From contig DAOWNK010000134.1 of the NCBI GenBank assembly GCA_030642635.1, positions 1 through 8,428 of the forward strand: DNA of 8,428 nucleotides. The letters are read 5' to 3'. The notes below the pieces were generated by a model. The model saw only the letters and a program-made list of their open reading frames with translations. It was not told the origin of the DNA and did no database searches. A program made the position numbers and the translations under genes. Shown here piece by piece: positions 1 through 6,925 of this stretch (position 1 is the first letter of the stretch; the number at the start of each line of letters is the position of its first letter). The stretch comes from Pirellulales bacterium. Lineage in GTDB: Bacteria > Planctomycetota > Planctomycetia > Pirellulales > Thermoguttaceae.

Positions 1-3000
1 CGGCTTTGGGAAACGCCGGCCCGAAATTCTATTGAAAGCATCAGCGACGGCACATCATCGGGAGAATTGTCGAGTTGGATTAGTCCGTTGACCACCTTGT
101 TGGGCTTTCGGATATGGGACGACGCCGCTTACGGCACAATAAGCAGCAACGGTCGTTACGTCTTTTCTATCGAAGACCTACCCTTGAGTGTCAGTACATC
201 TCTCAGACAAATCGTTCAGATAAAGCGTCGAGGGCGTCAACTGGACACCGTGGCCCCAAAACCGTACAATCGGCTGGCGGCACACGATATCCGCACCGGC
301 AAGCTCAAGTGGCAGATCGGTACTCCGAGCGATCAAGGCGACGTTCATCAAGCCGGGACATTTTTCCTCGGCCCGCCGCTGCCGTTGACCGGACATCTCT
401 ACGTGCTCGGCGAGACGGCCGGAGAGATTCGGCTGTTCGCCCTGGACGCCGAGTCGGGCAAGGTGACGTGGTCACAGCAGATTGCCATGGCGGAGCGAAA
501 CATTTTGATCGACCCAATGCGCCGCCTGACCGGTGTTTCGCCTTCGTATGCCGACGGGATACTGGTGTGTCCCACCTCGACCGGCGCGGTGGTGGCAGTC
601 GATCTGAGCACCCGATCGTTGCTTTGGGGATATCGTTACGCCCTGCGCAGTGAATTCCGCCGCTCCATATTAGCAAGGCGACTGGCAGGTGGCTCCGACA
701 ACATTTGGCTGCATCGTTGGGTCGATGCCAGCATCACAATTGCCGACGGCCGAGTGTTGGCAACTCCGACGGAATCGAACGAACTGCATTGTCTGAACCT
801 GATCAACGGCAAGTTGCTATGGAAATATCCTCGTCAGGACGACCTTTACGTAGCGTGCGTTCACCAGGGCAAGGTGGTGTTGGTGGGTCGTAAAGAAATT
901 CGGGCACTGCGTCTGAACGAAGCGAACGAGCATGGCCGTCCCAAGCCGGCATGGGACGGCCGGACCGTCTCGCTGCCCGAGGGCGCAATGCCCAGCGGAC
1001 GTGGGTTTTTAAGCGGCAACCAATATTTCATCCCACTAAGCACCGCCGAGGTAGTCGCGGTCGATCTGTCGACCGGACGGATTGCCCAGGTATCGAAATC
1101 TCGCAACGGAACCGTGCCGGGGAACCTGATTTGCTACCGAGGACGTGTGATCTCGCAGGGGATTGACGGCCTTGAGGTGTTCTACCAGTTAGACGTCGCC
1201 AGGGAGGAGGCCGACCGCCGTCTGGCAGATCGGCCGGACGACGCTGCGGCGCTGTGTCTGCGCGGAGAAGTTCTGTTAGACGACGGAAAGCACCAGGAGG
1301 CCGTCGAGTGTTTTCGCCGTGCACACGAACTGGACGATTCGCCCAGGAACAGAACGCTGTTGCGAGACGCGTTGTTGGATGGCCTGAAGCAGCAGTTCGC
1401 CGACTATCGCAGCCGAACGGATGAAATCGAATCGCTGCTGGACGACTCGCAGCAACGGGTGACGTACTTGCGGATTATGGCGACCGGACTTCAGCGATCG
1501 GGCGAACCGACCGCAGCACTGGACTGCTACCTGAAACTGGCGGACCTGGGCATAAAGGAGCATGACAGTGATGAGTCGAACCAAAAGGGCTTGCCGTCGG
1601 TAACGGTCGACAAATCGTGGTCGGTGCGTCTTGACAGTTGGATACAGGGCAAATTGGCGTCGTTGCGCGAAGAGTTGGGCAAAGATACGGCATTGTTCGA
1701 CTCACGGATCGAGACCAGGCTGAAGGCGGCCATGGCCGACGGCGGCATCAAATCCTTGCAACGGTTTCTGAACTATTTCGGCGGCCATCCGGCCGCCGCC
1801 GGAGCACGCCGCGAATTGATCGCCCGGCTGATCGAAGACAAACGGTTCATCGAGGCCGAGATGCTGCTGCTTGCCGACTGCGAATCGTCCGACCCGGCTA
1901 CTGCCGGCACGGCCACGGCCAAACTGGCCGATCTGCTCGTCGAAGTAAACCGCCCGGAGGACGCTGCAGTGTGCTACCGTCGTCTGGGTAACGAGTTTGC
2001 AGAGGTGATTTGCTCCGACGGCAAGACCGGCAAGGAGTTACTCGATGCGTTGCCCGCCGACGGGTCGGTTGCGGCGATTCTGCGGCACGACGATCCATGG
2101 CCGACCATCGGAGTAAAGAAAAAAAATTTGAAACGTCGCTCGCAAGACCACGGCCGATTCGACGTGGCGGTACTCGGTGAGCGCGGCCCGTTCTTTCGCG
2201 GAACATCGCTGAAGTACAATCAGAATAAACGTCGAGTGCTCGGATACGACTCGCTGGGTACACAGCGGTGGCAAATATCATTGGCTGAAAAGGGTGATCG
2301 ACACAGCATGCCGTTTAATCCGAGTATGACCTACGGTCGTGCGAAGGGACATTTGCTGTTGATGTCGGTGGGTTACAAGATAGTTGCGATTGACACCTTG
2401 GGATCGCCGGGGCCGTCCGATTCGATCTCACCGAAGCGATTGTGGGATCGTGACCTTACCGGCCCGGGCGTCGAGGCGCTCACCGTCTGGCGGCTTCCAT
2501 TCCAAGCGGCGGTGATCGGGCGGTTCAACATGTCGGGGCGCCAGGACGTCCGCAATGCCTTGGGAATCGTCACCGGCCGATACGTATGTTTTCAACTCTA
2601 CAAAAGCCTTGTCGTCGTCGATCCGTTAAGCGGCGAGACGCTTTGGCTTAAGCATGGCATTGTCCCTGGAAGCAAGTTGTTCGGAGACGACCGGTTCGTC
2701 TTTGCCGTGTCGCCGAACAAGGAAGAGGCGCTTGTATTTCGGGCATTGGACGGAGAGCCGTTGGGTACTCGCAAAATTCCGCGCAACGCCCTGCATCTTG
2801 CAACACTCGGTTCGCAGATGCTGCTTTGGAACGAACATGACGCTGAACAACCCACGTTGAAGCTGCTGGACGTTTGGCGGCAGCGCGACGTGTGGCCGCC
2901 GAAAACGTTTGCACGGGGAGCGAAAACGTGCTTGGTCGGCCATGGGGCGGTCGGCGTGCTACAGCCGGACGGCCGGTTCGTATTGCTCTCGTTGCCCGAC

Positions 3001-3561
3001 GGACAAATCATGTTTCAGACACAACTCGAACCGGAAAAGAACCTCTTGGAGTTCTTCGTATTGCCCTCGGGCGACGATTACGCGGTTGTAACGCACTGTC
3101 AGCCGAAAAACACAGAGCAGAATCGCATCTCGATCCAACAAATTCACCGCACTGTGTCGTCCAAGGTGATCCGTTGCGGCAAGGCGTACATGTTCGACAA
3201 TCAAGGACGAGCGATGTGGCCCGAGCCGGTGAGTATCGAAAACCAGTGCCTGCTGCTGAGCCAACCCGGGCGGCTGCCGGTGCTGACGTTCGTCTGCCGA
3301 ACGTTCAATCCGAAGCGGTCCGGCTCCGAACGGTACCGGATGTCGATCTTGTGCATCGACAAGCGGACCGGCCGAACCGTTTACCGGAAATCGCTTACAT
3401 GGCGCACAAACATTTTCCAGATCAGCGGCAACCCGAAGAAGAAGACCGTCGAGCTTGCGATGGCCCAAAATACCGTAAGATTGACCTTCACCGACCAGGC
3501 GGACACCGGTCCGACGCTGTTGGAGTCCATTAAAAGGGCCATCCGCAAGGCGGTTGAATAA
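1..3561 (+). CDS. PQQ-like beta-propeller / TPR protein, 5' partial
   Basis: Large protein of at least 1,186 codons, cut by the left edge. The frame is open from base 1. A TTG at 67 is the first candidate start but has no convincing ribosome site, and the 22 codons before it read through without a stop, so the real start is probably upstream. PQQ/quinoprotein-type blades of the form hhhhD..tG.hhW recur near 280-324, 430-470, 589-630, 784-828 and 1051-1092 (for example VVAVDLSTRSLLWGY), making a first propeller. TPR-like helices follow (about 1190-1345, motif ALCLRGEVLLDDGKHQEAVE, and again near 1450-1560 and 1800-2000). A second propeller spans about 2150-3400 (VLGYDSLGTQRWQI, LVVVDPLSGETLW, ILCIDKRTGRTVY). 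The segment RIWDDAAYGTISSNGRYVF (109-165) resembles planctomycete PQQ-repeat proteins as I remember them. Such proteins are usually exported scaffolds; no catalytic or PQQ-binding residues can be assigned, so enzyme activity is not supported. It ends 2 bases before the next gene, suggesting coupling. Confidence 0.88.
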   Translation, partial: RLWETPARNSIESISDGTSSGELSSWISPLTTLLGFRIWDDAAYGTISSNGRYVFSIEDLPLSVSTSLRQIVQIKRRGRQLDTVAPKPYNRLAAHDIRTGKLKWQIGTPSDQGDVHQAGTFFLGPPLPLTGHLYVLGETAGEIRLFALDAESGKVTWSQQIAMAERNILIDPMRRLTGVSPSYADGILVCPTSTGAVVAVDLSTRSLLWGYRYALRSEFRRSILARRLAGGSDNIWLHRWVDASITIADGRVLATPTESNELHCLNLINGKLLWKYPRQDDLYVACVHQGKVVLVGRKEIRALRLNEANEHGRPKPAWDGRTVSLPEGAMPSGRGFLSGNQYFIPLSTAEVVAVDLSTGRIAQVSKSRNGTVPGNLICYRGRVISQGIDGLEVFYQLDVAREEADRRLADRPDDAAALCLRGEVLLDDGKHQEAVECFRRAHELDDSPRNRTLLRDALLDGLKQQFADYRSRTDEIESLLDDSQQRVTYLRIMATGLQRSGEPTAALDCYLKLADLGIKEHDSDESNQKGLPSVTVDKSWSVRLDSWIQGKLASLREELGKDTALFDSRIETRLKAAMADGGIKSLQRFLNYFGGHPAAAGARRELIARLIEDKRFIEAEMLLLADCESSDPATAGTATAKLADLLVEVNRPEDAAVCYRRLGNEFAEVICSDGKTGKELLDALPADGSVAAILRHDDPWPTIGVKKKNLKRRSQDHGRFDVAVLGERGPFFRGTSLKYNQNKRRVLGYDSLGTQRWQISLAEKGDRHSMPFNPSMTYGRAKGHLLLMSVGYKIVAIDTLGSPGPSDSISPKRLWDRDLTGPGVEALTVWRLPFQAAVIGRFNMSGRQDVRNALGIVTGRYVCFQLYKSLVVVDPLSGETLWLKHGIVPGSKLFGDDRFVFAVSPNKEEALVFRALDGEPLGTRKIPRNALHLATLGSQMLLWNEHDAEQPTLKLLDVWRQRDVWPPKTFARGAKTCLVGHGAVGVLQPDGRFVLLSLPDGQIMFQTQLEPEKNLLEFFVLPSGDDYAVVTHCQPKNTEQNRISIQQIHRTVSSKVIRCGKAYMFDNQGRAMWPEPVSIENQCLLLSQPGRLPVLTFVCRTFNPKRSGSERYRMSILCIDKRTGRTVYRKSLTWRTNIFQISGNPKKKTVELAMAQNTVRLTFTDQADTGPTLLESIKRAIRKAVE

Positions 3562-3563
3562 CC

Positions 3564-4712
3564 ATGCAAAACCATCACCTCACACTGCTAGGCTTTGTCG
3601 GAAAACGTTGTGCCACGGCCGTGTCGGCCGTGCCGAAGCACCAAAAACCACGGCTGACACAGCCGTGGCACAACTTGCATACGACGTCGGATTTAGTTTT
3701 CCGACAAAGCCTAGCACTACCGATCGTCATCGTATTGCTGTTTGCGGCAGGCCAAGCCGCGGCCGGCCGGGCCGACGTACGCCGAGTAACATCGCGTGGC
3801 CTGGAGTGGCTCGCCTCGCGACAGTCCAGCATCGGACACTGGACGGCCAACAGCAACCGATATCCAACCGCCATGACCGCACTGGCTGGAACGGCGCTGT
3901 TGTGCGAAGGCTCAACCACCACACAAGGAAAATACGCCAAGAACGTCCAGCGAGCGGTGAATTACCTGGTCAGCCGCAGCCGACGCAACGGGCTTATCGG
4001 CGACCCGGTGTACGACGACCGCTACACCTACGGACACGGTTTCTCCATGCTCTTCCTATCGCAGGTGCTCGGCGAGGAAGAGGACGCCGAACGGCGCGAG
4101 GAACTCATCGACGTGCTCAGCCGCGCGGTGGTCTTCACCGGGCGTGCACAGACAAAAGCCGGCGGCTGGGGATACGTCAGCGCGAAGGACGGCGGAGGGT
4201 TCGACGAAGGTTCAACCACGATTACGCAGGTGCAGGGGCTTCGAGGGTGTCGAAATGCGGGAATACCCGTTCCAAAAGAGATCATTGATAAGGCCGTTCA
4301 ATACATACACAACTGCACCGGGCCGGACGGCGGGGTGCGGTACAACTCGAAGGGCGGCGGCGGTCGGCCCGCCATCACCGCCGCCGCCATCGCGTGCTTA
4401 TACAACGCCGGAGAATACGACGGCCAATACGTCCCAAAACTGCTGAAATACTGCAAAGGAAAGATAGGCAACGTCTCCAGCAGAAGTTTCGGTCACTGGC
4501 ACTACACGCATTACTACTACGCCCAGGTGATGTATCGCGAAGGCGGCAAAGACTGGAAAACCTACCGCGAGAAAATCCAAAAACGGCTTGTCTCGGAGGC
4601 CGGCGCCGACGGGTCGTGGGCGCAAGGACACATCGGAAGCGTATACACCACCGCAGTAAACCTTACAATCCTGCAACTGCAAAACGGTGTGCTGCCGATT
4701 TACCAGAGATAA
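3564..4712 (+). CDS. Secreted prenyltransferase/squalene-oxidase repeat (alpha/alpha-toroid) protein with in-frame insertion near the N-terminus
   Basis: A 382-residue protein. From about residue 68 it shows repeated helical units typical of the terpene-cyclase/prenyltransferase toroid fold: GLEWLASRQSSIGHW, AVNYLVSRSRRNGLIG, AQTKAGGWGY, AVQYIHNCTGPDGGVRY and a C-terminal ADGSWAQGHIGSVYTTAV unit. QW-like glycine/tryptophan motifs end several repeats. The DxDD acid motif of squalene-hopene cyclases is absent, so cyclase activity is not supported; a binding or structural role is as likely. A hydrophobic stretch (LALPIVIVLLFAAGQAAA, about residues 50-67) followed by Ala-rich residues looks like a signal-peptide core and cleavage region. 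Residues 10-50 are encoded by a palindromic insertion (see the mobile element at 3588-3714); without it the start reads MQNHHLTLLALPIVIVLLF, a normal-length signal peptide. ATG 3564 lies 2 bases after the previous stop with only a weak AAGG upstream. A TTG at 3675 inside the insertion is an alternative start that would also give a signal peptide. Confidence 0.87.
   Translation: MQNHHLTLLGFVGKRCATAVSAVPKHQKPRLTQPWHNLHTTSDLVFRQSLALPIVIVLLFAAGQAAAGRADVRRVTSRGLEWLASRQSSIGHWTANSNRYPTAMTALAGTALLCEGSTTTQGKYAKNVQRAVNYLVSRSRRNGLIGDPVYDDRYTYGHGFSMLFLSQVLGEEEDAERREELIDVLSRAVVFTGRAQTKAGGWGYVSAKDGGGFDEGSTTITQVQGLRGCRNAGIPVPKEIIDKAVQYIHNCTGPDGGVRYNSKGGGGRPAITAAAIACLYNAGEYDGQYVPKLLKYCKGKIGNVSSRSFGHWHYTHYYYAQVMYREGGKDWKTYREKIQKRLVSEAGADGSWAQGHIGSVYTTAVNLTILQLQNGVLPIYQR
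3614..3632. repeat. Left internal hairpin of the MITE-like element
   Basis: Perfect 8-base stem, CACGGCCG (3614-3621) with CGGCCGTG (3625-3632), around the loop TGT. It can alternatively pair over a longer distance with the right internal hairpin. Confidence 0.8.
3648..3668. repeat. Right internal hairpin of the MITE-like element
   Basis: Perfect 9-base stem, CCACGGCTG (3648-3656) with CAGCCGTGG (3660-3668), around the loop ACA. It is an inverted copy of the left internal hairpin with one base pair swapped from C:G to T:A. Confidence 0.8.
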
Positions 4713-4724
4713 CTTTTGATAATT

Positions 4725-4730
4725 TATAAT
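4725..4730 (+). promoter_or_regulatory. Possible -10 box for the moxR operon
   Basis: A perfect TATAAT sits in a short AT-rich patch just after the toroid gene stop, in otherwise GC-rich DNA. The best upstream match to a -35 box is TTACCA at 4700-4705 with a long 19-base spacer, which is poor, and there is no extended -10 TG. If used, transcription would begin within the following inverted-repeat element and read into moxR. Weak candidate only. Confidence 0.22.
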
Positions 4731-4732
4731 GT

Positions 4733-4848
4733 CCATTTAGCCGCCGTGCTTGCACGGCGCGAAAGCGACACTGATTGGTGCACAACCGTGAACATGATGA
4801 TAACCTCTTTTCCGCTTCACGCGGCGAACAAGTTCACCGGCTAAATGG
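4733..4848. repeat. 116-base intergenic inverted-repeat element
   Basis: Bounded by perfect 11-base inverted repeats, CCATTTAGCCG (4733-4743) and CGGCTAAATGG (4838-4848). Inside are a strong hairpin near the left end and a short GTGAAC/GTTCAC pair (4788-4793, 4832-4837). It fills most of the 161-base gap between the toroid gene and moxR. No open reading frame worth calling is inside and no target duplication is evident. It may be a MITE-like or composite REP-like unit. Confidence 0.55.
4738..4761. repeat. REP-like hairpin, copy 1
   Basis: Perfect 8-base stem CGCCGTGC (4742-4749) with GCACGGCG (4752-4759) around TT. The 24-base unit starting TAGC and ending GGCGCG matches the unit at 6883-6906 at 21 of 24 positions. 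No U-run follows, so it is not a standard intrinsic terminator. It could stabilise or attenuate the transcript between the two genes. Confidence 0.6.
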
Positions 4849-4860
4849 TTACCCACCCTA

Positions 4861-4866
4861 AAAGGA
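4861..4866 (+). promoter_or_regulatory. Ribosome binding site for moxR
   Basis: AAAGGA followed by a 7-base spacer to ATG 4874. This is the clearest Shine-Dalgarno sequence in the window and fixes the moxR start. The other genes here have weak or no such site. Confidence 0.75.
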
Positions 4867-4873
4867 ATTCCCC

Positions 4874-5925
<1,052 letters not shown>

Positions 5926-5929
<4 letters not shown>

Positions 5930-6885
5930 ATAGCTCCCCAACAATGCCCGACACCAAAAAATTTCTACGCCCCGAAGTAATAAGCCGCATCGCACGGCTG
6001 GAGCTGCGCGCCCGACACGTGGTCGAGGGGTTTTTGTCGGGAATGCATCGCAGCCCTTACTTCGGCCAGTCGGTCGAATTCCTGCAACACCGCGAGTACG
6101 TCTTCGGCGACGATCTGCGCGACGTCGATTGGAAAGTCTGGGCAAAACAGGACCGCTACTACGTCAAACAATACGAAGAAGATACCAACCTGCGCTGTAC
6201 GCTGCTGTGCGATACCTCGGCCAGTATGCACTACGGCGCCGGCGCGATGAACAAGTACCAGTACGGCTGTACGATCATCGCCAGCCTTGCGTACCTGATC
6301 CTGCGCCAGCAGGACGCCGTCGGATGCGTTACATTCGATCGGTCCACGCGAATGACAGTCCCGATGCGCACAAGGCGAAACCACCTCGACTCGATCGTCA
6401 AGGCCATGGACGTAAGCACTCCGCAGGAGAAAACCGACATCTACCAGGTGCTGCGCGCCGTGGCCGAGACCTATCCGCGGCGGGGACTGGTGGTGTTGGT
6501 CTCCGACCTGTTGGTCGACCGCGAGGGCCTGTTCCGCGGGCTGAAGCTGTTGCGCAGCCGAGGTCACGACGTGATGGTGTTCCACGTGTTGGACGACGAC
6601 GAGTTGGATTTTCCGTTTACCGGCCCCACACGGTTCGACGGCCTTGAACTGCCCGAGCAACTGCGCTGCAACCCACGTGCGCTGCGCGAGGGATATCTGG
6701 CCGCATTGAATGATTACCTCGAAGAAGTCCGCCGGGGTTGCGTTCGCAACAACGTTGATTACTCGCTGCTGCGAACCAGCCAACCGCTGGACGCCGCACT
6801 GGCCGCGTACTTGAACAACCGGTTGGGAATGCACCATAGGAAAAGGGGGAAAGGGGAAGGGGGAAGGGGGAAGGAAAACGTGTAG
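5926..6885 (+). CDS. DUF58 domain protein with vWA-like metal site
   Basis: 319 residues from GTG 5926, or 313 from ATG 5944; neither has a strong ribosome site. The 4-base overlap with moxR favours GTG, while MPDTKKFLRPEVISRIARLE from the ATG also looks like a natural N-terminus. The DUF58 signature GDDLRDVDWKVWAK is at residues 61-74, followed by a MIDAS-type DTSASM (residues 96-101) and a vWA-like beta strand LVVLVSDLL (about 188-196). No signal peptide or membrane segment is seen, so it is probably cytoplasmic. DUF58 proteins are regularly encoded next to MoxR and are taken to be its vWA-type partners. The last 15 or so residues (KRGKGEGGRGKENV) are low-complexity, coded by a purine-rich G-run tract, and the TAG stop is the first three bases of a REP-like repeat, so the tail appears to be recently acquired and probably lies outside the folded domain. 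Confidence 0.94.
6845..6874 (+). repeat. G-run tract with G-quadruplex potential
   Basis: Runs of 5, 4, 5 and 5 G (6845-6849, 6853-6856, 6859-6863, 6866-6870) are separated by only 2-3 A, followed by GG at 6873. This satisfies the usual four-run quadruplex pattern on the coding strand, so it would also be present in the mRNA. It lies in the last codons of the DUF58 gene, 50-80 bases before the next start codon. Imperfect GGGGGAA-type repetition suggests replication slippage. Confidence 0.65.
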
Positions 6886-6906
6886 CGGCCGGGCTTGCCC
6901 GGCGCG
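6883..6906. repeat. REP-like hairpin, copy 2
   Basis: Perfect 7-base stem GCCGGGC (6888-6894) with GCCCGGC (6897-6903) around TT. It is 21 of 24 identical to the unit at 4738-4761. Two of the three differences are the two partners of one stem pair (T:A there, G:C here). Its first bases supply the TAG stop of the DUF58 gene, and it fills most of the 40-base gap before the BatA-type gene. No U-run follows, so it is not an obvious terminator. Confidence 0.6.
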
Positions 6907-6925
6907 TACCCGTTACCCACTACTC

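Larger units (their letters stand above)
3588..3714. mobile_element. MITE-like palindromic element inserted in the signal-peptide coding region
   Basis: The ends are perfect 19-base inverted repeats: CTAGGCTTTGTCGGAAAAC at 3588-3606 and its reverse complement at 3696-3714. CTAG is itself palindromic, so either TA or CTAG could be the duplicated target, leaving terminal repeats of 15-16 bases. TA/CTAG targets are known for IS630-type and some IS5-type transposases. Inside is a second inverted pair (3607-3632 with 3649-3674, 24 of 26 matching), each arm of which is itself a small hairpin. Net insertion is 123 bases (41 codons) counting one target copy. No transposase is encoded, so it would be non-autonomous. 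Removing it joins CTG-CTA to GCA-CTA and recreates a continuous signal peptide, strong evidence for a genuine insertion. Family assignment is inferred from end structure only. Confidence 0.85.

Noticed and set aside
67..69. TTG as the start of the propeller/TPR gene
   Set aside because: The frame is open upstream to base 1 and there is no good ribosome site, so it is treated as an internal codon of a truncated gene.
2119..2126. Run of eight A in the propeller gene as a programmed frameshift site
   Set aside because: The frame continues intact for over 470 codons with matching propeller motifs, and no alternative frame product is convincing.
2874..3533. 219-codon + strand frame inside the propeller gene
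   Set aside because: Out-of-frame shadow rich in Arg/Ala; the propeller motifs are in the other frame.
3760..4712. Squalene-hopene cyclase activity
   Set aside because: No DxDD motif is present and the protein is about half the length of true cyclases; only the toroid fold is supported.
4742..4762. Intrinsic terminator after the toroid gene
   Set aside because: The hairpin is strong but is followed by GCGAAAGCG, not a T-run.
5965..6837. Antisense open frame of 290 codons opposite the DUF58 gene
   Set aside because: It mirrors the codon bias of the DUF58 gene and has no recognisable motif.
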